5,512 bases of DNA from Methanosarcinales archaeon (GCA_030594905.1 JAUVEF010000088.1:1-5512), one strand, 5' to 3'. Shown: positions 1 to 5,015, counted from the stretch's first letter. Translations and numbers: made by a program. Notes: a model not told the origin generated them from the sequence alone.

Positions 1-130
1 CACTGCGCCCGATCAAACCCACGATCTCTCCGTCATTCACATCGAAACTGATCCCATCAAGTGCCCTGACCTTTTCAGAGCCGATATTATAGTCCTTTAC
101 AAGATTGTTGATCTGCAGCATTTTTGTCAT
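1..130 (-). CDS. ABC-type ATPase, N-terminal 43 codons only
   Basis: The minus strand encodes a start followed by L-Q-I-N-N-L-V-K-D-Y, then A-L-D-G-I-S-F-D-V and G-E-I-V-G-L-I-G-R-S-G, where the window ends. This is the usual opening of an ABC nucleotide-binding domain: first beta strands, the aromatic A-loop region (Tyr14), and the beginning of the Walker A P-loop. The protein should hydrolyse ATP at the inner face of the membrane with a partner permease, or act as a soluble ATPase. The start at 130 is preferred over the internal Met codon at 121 because GGAG (138-141 on this strand) sits 7 bases upstream of it. The G-R-S-G form of the P-loop occurs in several transporter groups and, from memory, in methyl-coenzyme M reductase activation factor A2 (AtwA), so the subfamily cannot be fixed from 43 residues. 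The ABC class is confident; the substrate is unknown. It is transcribed away from trpA. Confidence 0.85.
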   Translation of the reverse strand, partial: MTKMLQINNLVKDYNIGSEKVRALDGISFDVNDGEIVGLIGRS

Positions 131-178
131 GTATATTCTCCAGTCACTGATTCGGTTAATGCATTTGTTCTGTTGAAT

Positions 179-193
179 GTATTTAACGTTTTG
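179..193 (-). promoter_or_regulatory. Probable BRE/TATA promoter of the ABC ATPase gene
   Basis: On the minus strand the sequence reads CAAAACG then TTAAATAC, an acceptable archaeal BRE plus TATA pair. A start site about 25 bases downstream would fall near 157-160. That leaves a leader of about 28 bases containing GGAG just before the start codon. Called by motif and spacing only. Confidence 0.45.
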
Positions 194-250
194 ATGCAGA
201 CGGGCAATGTACTTTTCGTGAATGCGACTGGTGCGTAGAATAACCGGACG

Positions 251-264
251 TTATATTATATATA
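251..264 (+). promoter_or_regulatory. TATA-like stretch upstream of a foldable segment
   Basis: TTATATTATATATA is the most TATA-like sequence in the divergent interval. If used on the plus strand, initiation would be expected around 283-288, exactly where the 287-336 stem-loop begins. There is no clear A-rich BRE on either side, so orientation is uncertain. It could also serve the minus strand. Confidence 0.35.
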
Positions 265-286
265 CCATAAAAAAATAAAAGAGGGG

Positions 287-336
287 AAGGAGCTTGCAAT
301 CCTGCCCTGAAACGTGTAGGGCTGTTTGCGTTCCTT
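287..336 (+). other. Candidate RNA stem-loop in the trpA-proximal leader
   Basis: GCCCT (304-308) pairs perfectly with AGGGC (318-322) around a 9-base loop. AAGGA (287-291) pairs with TCCTT (332-336) as an outer stem. The two stems are separated by internal loops of 12 and 9 bases. The position fits the 5' end of a transcript starting from the TATA-like stretch at 251-264. It resembles no RNA family that I recognise. The pairings are short and could be fortuitous. Confidence 0.25.
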
Positions 337-419
337 GATATATGCATCTGGTGGTGGTGTATAAGTGCATGATCTAAGAGCGGGGTGAAAGTGAAACTGA
401 AAAGTGGATGGAAAAAACG

Positions 420-498
420 TGGGAACCGGTTAACCGTATTTCCAGTAGCCCGGATGGATAGCCGATCGGGAAATCCAACCACCCTAACTCGCGGTTAA
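420..498 (+). other. Irregular long stem-loop with a competing alternative pairing
   Basis: Nested pairings can be read off directly: GGG (421-423) with CCC (482-484), GGTT (428-431) with AACC (477-480), ATTT (438-441) with AAAT (471-474), and CCCG-AT (449-455, one bulged G) with ATCGGG (465-470). A second pairing, TTAACCG (430-436) with CGGTTAA (492-498), is a perfect 7 bp. It shares bases 430-431 with the GGTT stem, so the two forms exclude each other. It still encloses the ATTT/AAAT hairpin. This suggests a switchable leader or a structured RNA upstream of trpA. No known riboswitch class is recognised. Confidence 0.25.
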
Positions 499-507
499 AA
501 CAGCATC

Positions 508-684
508 GTGCCGACCAGCGCCAGAACGGGAGTCGCGTTGGGAATTGCTGCCCTTAGGGTGCTTGATATCGGCCGCGCTCACAAGATCGCCGTACAGGGT
601 ATTTTTGCGTTCTCGCGGTCTTTGACTGAGCATTTTGTGAGGAAGGTGGAAGAGTTATTACAAATACGTGAAAAAACAAGATGA
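508..684 (+). CDS. Short unrecognised reading frame or gene remnant before trpA
   Basis: From a GTG at 508 the frame runs 58 codons to a TGA at 682-684. Its stop overlaps an ATG at 681 that lies in frame with trpA, giving an ATGA junction. The translation looks coding-like: G-V-A-L-G-I-A-A-L-R-V-L-D-I-G-R near the start, then a helical, charged end with L-T-E-H-F-V-R-K-V-E-E-L-L. I do not recognise the family. It does not match the C-terminus of TrpB, the expected neighbour. There is no good ribosome binding site for the GTG; a TTG at 538 has only a weak GGGAG before it. The same frame stays open upstream from 373 except for one TAA at 496-498, so this may be the tail of a decayed gene. It could equally be a chance frame in a leader. 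Confidence 0.25.
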   Translation: MPTSARTGVALGIAALRVLDIGRAHKIAVQGIFAFSRSLTEHFVRKVEELLQIREKTR

Positions 685-688
685 ACAA

Positions 689-696
689 AGGCGATC
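689..696 (+). promoter_or_regulatory. Ribosome binding site that decides the trpA start
   Basis: AGGCGATC differs at one base from the archaeal consensus AGGTGATC and lies 5 bases before the ATG at 702. The earlier in-frame ATG at 681 has no comparable site, only A-rich sequence. This favours 702 as the start. Confidence 0.6.
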
Positions 697-701
697 ATCC
701 C

Positions 702-1499
702 ATGAAACTCGAAGACAAATTCACTGAACTGAAATCCCGCGACGAAGGCGCGCTCATCGCGTACATCTGCGCTGGCGACCCGACACCTGAGGGCACCACT
801 GAGATCGTGCATGCGCTGGTGCGCGGCGGTGCGGACATTATCGAACTCGGTCTGCCGTTTTCGGATCCGATCGCTGATGGTCCGACAATCCAGGCATCGA
901 TCGAACGGGCGCTTGAGGCGGGCATGAACCCGGATATCTTCTTTGAGCTTGCCAGTTCTCTGGATGTGGATGCAAATGTGCCGCTCGTCGTGATGACGTA
1001 CTATAACCTCATATTCAAGCGGGGGCTCGATCGTTTCGTTGCTAACTGCGTGGAGAGTGGGATTTCTGGCATTATCGTCCCGGATCTTCCGGTTGAGGAG
1101 TCGGGCGATCTTGCCACACATTGCAGGAGACATGGGGTTGACCTGATCTTTTTTATTGCACCAACCACATATCCTGCGCGTATGCAGCAGATTGTGGAGA
1201 ATGGTTCTGGTTTCATCTACCTCGTTGCAAGAACCGGCGTCACCGGCGCCCGGGGTGATGTTGCGGAATCGACGCTCTCCCTGATCAATAAGGTGCGCGG
1301 CACAACCCGCACGACTACACCACTTGCGGTCGGGTTTGGCATATCTACCGGGGATCAGGCGTCTACCATCATAAATGAGGGTGCTGATGGCGTGATCGTT
1401 GGTTCAGCGTTCGTGGATATCATCGCTGACGGAAGTGCGGTGCCAGAGCGCATCGAGGAGCTTGCACGGGGGTTGAAGGCTGGCTGCCGTCACAACTGA
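702..1499 (+). CDS. trpA: Tryptophan synthase alpha subunit
   Basis: TrpA cleaves indole-3-glycerol phosphate to indole and glyceraldehyde 3-phosphate in the cytoplasm and passes indole to TrpB. From the ATG at 702 the protein has 265 residues, close to the 268 of the E. coli enzyme, with a TIM-barrel layout. The signature I-E-L-G-L-P-F-S-D-P-I-A-D-G-P places the two catalytic acids at Glu48 and Asp59, matching E. coli Glu49 and Asp60. The flexible loop reads R-T-G-V-T-G-A-R-G. The phosphate-binding ends are V-G-F-G-I-S and V-G-S-A-F. An ATG at 681 would add seven residues outside the family alignment and lacks a ribosome binding site. No trpB or other trp gene adjoins it: upstream is a long leader-like interval and downstream, after 106 bases, a ribosomal operon. 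A weak TATA-like TTACAAATA near 655-665 could give a short leader. Confidence 0.95.
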   Translation: MKLEDKFTELKSRDEGALIAYICAGDPTPEGTTEIVHALVRGGADIIELGLPFSDPIADGPTIQASIERALEAGMNPDIFFELASSLDVDANVPLVVMTYYNLIFKRGLDRFVANCVESGISGIIVPDLPVEESGDLATHCRRHGVDLIFFIAPTTYPARMQQIVENGSGFIYLVARTGVTGARGDVAESTLSLINKVRGTTRTTTPLAVGFGISTGDQASTIINEGADGVIVGSAFVDIIADGSAVPERIEELARGLKAGCRHN

Positions 1500-1518
1500 C
1501 TGTGCCCCCGAAAAACCG

Positions 1519-1555
1519 ATACATTAAAGTTCAATCCGATCAGTGTATTATAATT
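1519..1555 (+). promoter_or_regulatory. Promoter region of the L1-L10-L12 operon
   Basis: Two TATA-like stretches lie between trpA and L1: ATACATTAAAG (1520-1530) and GTATTATAATT (1545-1555). The first would start transcription near 1550 and include the whole 1559-1592 hairpin in the leader. The second is the better TATA match but would start near 1575, inside the hairpin. The sequence alone does not decide between them, and read-through from trpA is also possible. Confidence 0.4.
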
Positions 1556-1558
1556 CAT

Positions 1559-1592
1559 CCGTAGCAGACAAGATATGTCATTACGACTACGG
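1559..1592 (+). promoter_or_regulatory. Leader hairpin abutting the L1 ribosome binding site
   Basis: CCGTAG (1559-1564) pairs perfectly with CTACGG (1587-1592). Inside it GACA (1567-1570) pairs with TGTC (1576-1579) around loop AGATA. The two helices are separated by an asymmetric internal loop of 2 bases on the 5' side and 7 on the 3' side. The 3' arm ends in the first GG of the GGTGGTG ribosome binding region (1591-1597) that serves the ATG at 1606. Two short helices with a small 5' and a larger 3' internal loop is the topology of known L1 target sites. The loop sequence ATTACGA does not match the purine-rich loop I remember from Methanococcus, so the L1 assignment is a hypothesis. Confidence 0.4.
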
Positions 1593-1605
1593 TGGTGCGT
1601 GATTC

Positions 1606-2244
1606 ATGGACAAACAAACAATAAACGCCGTTAACACCATGCTGGACGAATCTCCAAAGCGGGGATTTGAAGAAGGTGTGGAACTGGCGATTAACCTGAA
1701 GAATATTGATCTGAGCCAACCGCGTTTTCGGGTGGACGAAGAGATCATACTTCCACATGGTCTTGGCAGACCAATCTCGGTTGCGGTCTTTGCACGTGGC
1801 GAGACTGCGATTGTGGCAGATAAGGCGGGTGCCGACTTAGTCATCGACCCGGATTTGATCGATGAGTATGGTGATGATAAAAACAAGGCAAGGAGTCTTG
1901 CAAATTCACACGACTTTTTCATCGCGGAGACTGCGTACATGCCAGCCATAGGAAAGAAGCTTGGTGCGATTCTTGGTCCCCGGGGCAAGATGCCAGAGCC
2001 GCTGACGCCTGATAAGGACATTGCCCAGATCATCAACAAGATACGGAACAGTATAAGAGTCAGGTCCAAGGACCGGAAGACTTTTCATGCGCCGGTCGGG
2101 CGGCGGAATATGCCAGCCGACGAGCTTGCTGGAAATATAGAGGTGGTGATCGTCAGACTCGAAGATGTGCTGGATAAGGGTGCGCAGAACATTCGGTCCA
2201 TCTATGTGACAACGACGATGGGCAAATCTGCGAAGGTGAGGTGA
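1606..2244 (+). CDS. rpl1: Large-subunit ribosomal protein L1 (uL1)
   Basis: L1 binds 23S rRNA at the L1 stalk, which helps release deacylated tRNA from the E site. In several organisms it also represses translation of its own operon. The 212-residue length is normal for archaeal L1. The diagnostic segment L-G-P-R-G-K-M-P-E-P spans residues 123-132 in domain II. The N- and C-terminal segments (about 1-65 and 160-212) form the RNA-binding domain, closing with T-T-M-G-K-S-A-K-V. The start at 1606 is preceded by GGTG (1594-1597) at an 8-base spacing, and the protein begins at the usual point for the family. L10 follows after 6 bases. L11, often next to L1, is not here: trpA occupies the upstream side. 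An L1-L10-L12 unit without L11 is known from Methanococcus, so this order is not unique. Confidence 0.97.
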   Translation: MDKQTINAVNTMLDESPKRGFEEGVELAINLKNIDLSQPRFRVDEEIILPHGLGRPISVAVFARGETAIVADKAGADLVIDPDLIDEYGDDKNKARSLANSHDFFIAETAYMPAIGKKLGAILGPRGKMPEPLTPDKDIAQIINKIRNSIRVRSKDRKTFHAPVGRRNMPADELAGNIEVVIVRLEDVLDKGAQNIRSIYVTTTMGKSAKVR

Positions 2245-2250
2245 GTTGTT

Positions 2251-3309
2251 ATGAATGAAATGGCAGAACACCGCACGTCGCACATTCCACAGTGGAAGCT
2301 CGATGAGATTGAGAATATCAAGCAACTGATAGGCGAGTATCCGGTGATGGGAATCGTGGGAATCCGCGACATACCGGCAAAGCAGTTACAGGAGATGCGC
2401 CGAAGTCTAAAAGGCGTCGCAAAACTCCACCTTTACAGAAACAGCCTTTTGCACCGTGCATTGAATCAGTGCGATGATACCATCGGCGCGATGGGGGCAC
2501 ACATCAACGATCAAACCGCGCTCATCTTTACAGACTTAAACCCGTTCAAACTATTCAAGCTGCTTGAGGCAAGCAAGACGAGTGCTCCGATCAAAGCAGG
2601 CGCATCCGCACCCGAAGATATCGTGGTGGAAGCAGGTCCGACCTCATTTGCTCCGGGACCGGTCATAGGTGATCTGCAGAACGCGGGCATACCTGCCAAG
2701 ATCGATAAAGGTAAGGTCATGATCCGGGAGACGAAGGTGGTTGCACATGCAGGCGAGCCAGTGTCAAGGGCGCTCTCTGAGATGCTCACGCGTCTTGAGA
2801 TCTATCCGACGACTGTCGGTCTCGATCTCCGTGCTGTTTACGATGCAGGTGCGGTACTTGAGGCGGGCGTTTTAGATATCAATGAGGCTGAGTATACGGA
2901 CAACCTTGCAATAGCTGCCACACGCGCATTCAATCTTGCCATTGGCATTGCGTACCCATCGAATGCGACGATCACAACGCTGCTTTCGCAGGCATCAGCC
3001 GGTGCAAGAAACCTTGGTATAAATTCTGCCATACCCGTGCCAGATCTCGTCGATGCTCTGCTTCAGGTGGCGCAGTCGAAGGCAACCTCGCTTGCATGTA
3101 GCATCGATGACCCTGATGCGCTGGGCGATGCTTTGCAGGCTTTACTCCCGAAGCAGGCAGCAGCAGAGGAAACAGCATCTGTTGCGGAGGCAACCGAAGT
3201 GAAAGCGGAAGATGCAGCAGGTGGAGACTCACAGGACGCGGCAGAAGAAGAGTCAGCTGAAGAAAAAGAAGAGGAAGCAGCAGAAGGGCTTGGTCTTCTA
3301 TTCGGATAA
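2251..3309 (+). CDS. rpl10: Large-subunit ribosomal protein L10 (uL10, P0-like stalk base)
   Basis: L10 anchors the ribosomal stalk: its N-terminal domain binds 23S rRNA and its C-terminal helices carry L12 dimers. The 352 residues are slightly longer than the usual archaeal protein. The N-terminal domain opens with W-K-L-D-E-I and contains the conserved L-Y-R-N-S-L-L-H-R-A-L (residues 61-71). An archaeal/eukaryal-type insertion follows, with G-P-T-S-F-A-P-G-P and I-P-A-K-I-D-K-G-K-V-M-I. Helical stalk segments span about residues 220-300. An Ala/Glu-rich tail from about 303 ends in G-L-G-L-L-F-G. The start at 2251 has AGGTGA (2239-2244), which overlaps the L1 stop codon, 6 bases upstream, so translation is probably coupled to L1. 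A second ATG at 2260 is possible but less well placed. The final residues nearly repeat the end of L12, the segment known to contact translational GTPases. Confidence 0.97.
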   Translation: MNEMAEHRTSHIPQWKLDEIENIKQLIGEYPVMGIVGIRDIPAKQLQEMRRSLKGVAKLHLYRNSLLHRALNQCDDTIGAMGAHINDQTALIFTDLNPFKLFKLLEASKTSAPIKAGASAPEDIVVEAGPTSFAPGPVIGDLQNAGIPAKIDKGKVMIRETKVVAHAGEPVSRALSEMLTRLEIYPTTVGLDLRAVYDAGAVLEAGVLDINEAEYTDNLAIAATRAFNLAIGIAYPSNATITTLLSQASAGARNLGINSAIPVPDLVDALLQVAQSKATSLACSIDDPDALGDALQALLPKQAAAEETASVAEATEVKAEDAAGGDSQDAAEEESAEEKEEEAAEGLGLLFG

Positions 3310-3359
3310 CCTGACAACGAACGATCAACGAATAATCAATCATTAGAGGTGAACTAAAT
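3310..3359 (+). promoter_or_regulatory. L10-L12 spacer with a strong ribosome binding site
   Basis: The 50-base AT-rich spacer carries GAGGTGA (3346-3352), 7 bases before the L12 start. It is the strongest SD match in the window. That fits the need to make several L12 copies per L10. No TATA box or terminator is evident, so L12 should be read from the same transcript. Confidence 0.6.
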
Positions 3360-3686
3360 ATGGAATATATATATGCAGCATTAATACTGCACAACGCAGA
3401 GAAGGATGTAACCGAACAGGGAATTACCAGCATACTCGATGCAGCAGGCGTCGATGTGGATGAATCAAGAGTAAAAGCACTTGTTGCAGCGCTTGATGGC
3501 GTTGACATCGAGAGCGCGATCGCACAGGCGGCAGTAGCACCTGTTGCGGCGACAGCAGCTCCTGCAGGAGCGGCGGACGCTGCACCAGCTGCTGTTGAAG
3601 CACCAGCTGCTGTTGAAGCAGAAGAAGAGAAGAAGGAAGAGGAAGAAGAGGCAGGGATGGCAGGTCTTGGAGCACTGTTCGGATAA
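3360..3686 (+). CDS. rpl12: Ribosomal stalk protein L12 (P1 family)
   Basis: L12 forms dimers on L10 and recruits elongation and initiation factor GTPases to the ribosome. The 108 residues fit the archaeal P1-type protein, which is unrelated in fold to bacterial L7/L12. Residues 1-58 form the helical dimerisation domain, starting [11 protein letters not shown] and including [13 protein letters not shown]. Residues 59-86 are an Ala/Pro-rich hinge, and residues 87-97 are mostly Glu and Lys. The end is [10 protein letters not shown], the factor-binding motif also seen in L10 here. The hinge contains an exact duplication of the hexapeptide A-P-A-A-V-E (residues 75-86), encoded by an identical 18-base tandem repeat. 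The gene has its own strong SD and is followed after only 8 bases by the M42 peptidase start. Confidence 0.97.
   Translation: MEYIYAALILHNAEKDVTEQGITSILDAAGVDVDESRVKALVAALDGVDIESAIAQAAVAPVAATAAPAGAADAAPAAVEAPAAVEAEEEKKEEEEEAGMAGLGALFG
3582..3617 (+). repeat. Exact 18-bp tandem duplication in the L12 hinge
   Basis: The unit GCACCAGCTGCTGTTGAA occurs at 3582-3599 and again at 3600-3617 without mismatch. It is in frame and duplicates A-P-A-A-V-E. Identity at synonymous positions points to a recent duplication. Confidence 0.95.
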
Positions 3687-3694
3687 TCCCATAC

Positions 3695-4747
3695 ATGCAA
3701 GACTTATTGCAGAGATTATCAGACGCACACGGAATCTCCGGATACGAGGGCAGCGTTCGTGAGATTGCCCGTCAGGAACTTGCCCCCTACGGAGACATGC
3801 GGGTAGACGCGCCGGGTAATCTGATATTCACAAAGAAAGGTACGAAGGGTGACGCAAGCCCGAAGATCATGCTTGCCGCACATCTCGATGAGATCGGGCT
3901 TGCGGTAAAGCACATCGACGACGAAGGCTTCCTCAGGTTCGTGAAGGTCGGTGGATGGTTTGATCCGACCTTACTCAACCAGAGGGTGATTGTTCACTCG
4001 GAAAAGCCATGCGTCGGCGTGATCGGATCAAAACCCCCGCACGTCATGAAAGAGGCGGACAGAAAGAAGCCGGTGGACTCAAAAGACATGTTCGTCGATG
4101 TCGGCGCATCGTCAGCAGACGATGCAGCAGATATGGGAATTGAGGTAGGAACCGCAATCTCAATCGACCGCAACTTCACTCTGCTTGCAAACGACCGGAT
4201 CACCGGAAAAGCCCTCGATAACCGTGCCGGTGTTGCGCTCCTTGTGGATGCGATGAAGCGGATCAGCAAGATCGATATCGAATCGACCGTCCACGCTGTC
4301 TTCACGGTTCAGGAGGAGGTCGGGCTTAAAGGAGCAAGAACCTCTGCATTCGGGCTGAACCCGGACGTTGCGATTGCGCTTGACGTCTGCGTCGCAGGCG
4401 ACCATCCCGGCATCACCAAAACAGACTCTGCGATGGTGGTCGGAAAGGGTGCGGTCATAACAGTGATGGACGCAGGCGGAAGAGGTGTGATCACACACCC
4501 ATCGGTGCTCAAGTGGCTGCGCGAGACTGCTGATGAGAACAAGATTCCATATCAGCTCGACGTCTCGGACGGCGGCACAACCGATGCAACAGCGATCAGC
4601 CTGACCCGCGAGGGAATCCCATCAGGGGTTCTTTCGATGGCAACGCGTTATATACACTCACCAGTCGAGGTGCTCTCGCTTGATGATATGAAGGCGTGTG
4701 CCGACCTGATCGTTCATGCAGTTGGTACGGCAGAAAAGTGGTTCTGA
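3695..4747 (+). CDS. M42 family aminopeptidase (TET-like)
   Basis: This is a cytoplasmic dinuclear-metal peptidase of the M42 family; known relatives form tetrahedral 12-mers and trim peptides from the N-terminus. All expected active-site residues can be read: His63 and Asp65 in A-A-H-L-D-E-I-G, bridging Asp175 in K-A-L-D-N-R-A-G, Glu207 and Glu208 in V-Q-E-E-V-G-L-K-G-A, Asp230 in A-L-D-V, and His321 in R-Y-I-H-S-P. The 350 residues match the family. The start M-Q-D-L-L-Q-R-L-S-D-A-H-G-I-S-G-Y-E aligns with the family N-terminus. However, no clear SD lies in the 8 bases after the L12 stop; only GGATAA within the L12 end is available. The tight spacing suggests co-transcription with the stalk operon and possibly translational coupling. 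Substrate preference is not decidable from sequence. Some M42 members were once annotated as cellulases, which this should not be taken to be. Confidence 0.95.
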   Translation: MQDLLQRLSDAHGISGYEGSVREIARQELAPYGDMRVDAPGNLIFTKKGTKGDASPKIMLAAHLDEIGLAVKHIDDEGFLRFVKVGGWFDPTLLNQRVIVHSEKPCVGVIGSKPPHVMKEADRKKPVDSKDMFVDVGASSADDAADMGIEVGTAISIDRNFTLLANDRITGKALDNRAGVALLVDAMKRISKIDIESTVHAVFTVQEEVGLKGARTSAFGLNPDVAIALDVCVAGDHPGITKTDSAMVVGKGAVITVMDAGGRGVITHPSVLKWLRETADENKIPYQLDVSDGGTTDATAISLTREGIPSGVLSMATRYIHSPVEVLSLDDMKACADLIVHAVGTAEKWF

Positions 4748-4765
4748 GTCATCAGGACCACTGCG

Positions 4766-4826
4766 AAGCGCCGATGATGACAATCGCAACTGAAACGTGA
4801 TGAACCCTATGAGACCTGAGGCGCTT
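4766..4826 (+). ncRNA. C/D box sRNA (2'-O-methylation guide)
   Basis: Every element of an archaeal C/D box guide RNA is present in order. The terminal stem AAGCGCC (4766-4772) pairs perfectly with GGCGCTT (4820-4826). Between the arms lie box C ATGATGA (4774-4780), D' CTGA (4790-4793), C' GTGATGA (4797-4803) and D CTGA (4816-4819). The D'-C' spacer is 3 bases. Guide segments are 4781-4789 (9 nt) and ACCCTATGAGAC at 4804-4815 (12 nt). In the family, L7Ae, Nop5 and fibrillarin bind such RNAs and methylate the target base paired to the fifth guide base upstream of D or D'. By that rule the D guide predicts a methylated C in GUCU-C-AUAGGGU and the D' guide a G in UUGC-G-AUUG. The RNA lies 18 bases after the peptidase stop with no obvious TATA box of its own, so it may be processed from the operon transcript. 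Confidence 0.82.
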
Positions 4827-4857
4827 GATCTATCGTTGATTGATGTGCTTTTGGAAA

Positions 4858-4924
4858 GAGTGGTTGGTTATTTATCGTTCTGAAAAATACCGTATTGCAA
4901 CCACTCCTATATTTTTCTGCTTTT
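4858..4924 (+). terminator. Hairpin plus T-rich tract, possible transcript end
   Basis: GAGTGGTTG (4858-4866) and CAACCACTC (4898-4906) form a perfect 9-bp stem. It is followed at once by a T-rich stretch (4909-4924) containing five consecutive T. The 31-base loop can fold further through ATTT (4870-4873) with AAAT. The placement is right for ending the L1-to-peptidase transcript after the C/D RNA. Archaeal termination relies mainly on T-tracts, so the stem may serve RNA stability instead. Confidence 0.45.
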
Positions 4925-4944
4925 GCCAGACACCCAACACTTTC

Positions 4945-5000
4945 GGTGGTGGCGACCGTCGGATTTCGTGACATCCAAAAAACACCGGGCATGCACCACC
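4945..5000. repeat. Inverted repeat upstream of the tRNA promoter
   Basis: GGTGGTG (4945-4951) pairs with CACCACC (4994-5000). Short internal pairings CCG/CGG and GGAT (4961-4964) with ATCC (4972-4975) nest inside. I considered an H/ACA guide RNA, but no ACA lies next to the stem and no kink-turn is clear. Otherwise 4925-5065 shows no gene. Confidence 0.3.
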
Positions 5001-5015
5001 TGCGCAATCGACATC

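Larger units (their letters stand above)
194..507. other. Non-coding divergent interval upstream of trpA
   Basis: This interval separates the divergent ABC ATPase gene from the trpA side. Frames on both strands are short and lack family signatures. A 99-codon minus-strand frame (183-482) has a compositionally odd translation and is not credited. What can be seen is an AT-rich TATA-like stretch (251-264), an A-rich run (267-280), a stem-loop (287-336), an overlapping palindrome AACCGGTTAACCG (424-436) and an irregular foldable segment (420-498). Together these suggest a regulatory leader or small RNA rather than a lost gene, but none is proven. Confidence 0.4.

Noticed and set aside
183..482. 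99-codon minus-strand reading frame
   Set aside because: The translation is rich in His, Ser, Phe and Arg without a domain pattern. It overlaps the probable promoter of the ABC gene and has no good ribosome binding site.
284..500. RNase P RNA or another large housekeeping RNA
   Set aside because: A purine-rich start (GAGGGGAAGG) briefly resembles a conserved RNase P region, but the other conserved segments are absent.
131..701. trpB or a trpB pseudogene upstream of trpA
   Set aside because: No frame contains TrpB signatures such as the lysine loop or the Gly-rich phosphate site, and the unrecognised frame at 508-684 does not resemble the TrpB end.
579..1133. 184-codon minus-strand reading frame opposite trpA
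   Set aside because: It lies antisense to the well-supported trpA reading frame, and its translation has no recognisable motif.
2972..3700. 242-codon minus-strand frame opposite L10 and L12
   Set aside because: It is Ser/Ala/Leu-rich low complexity produced by reading the Glu/Ala-rich tails backwards. The real genes are certain.
4945..5013. H/ACA guide RNA
   Set aside because: The GGTGGTG/CACCACC stem is real, but no ACA box directly follows it, the upper stem is only a few pairs, and no kink-turn is convincing.
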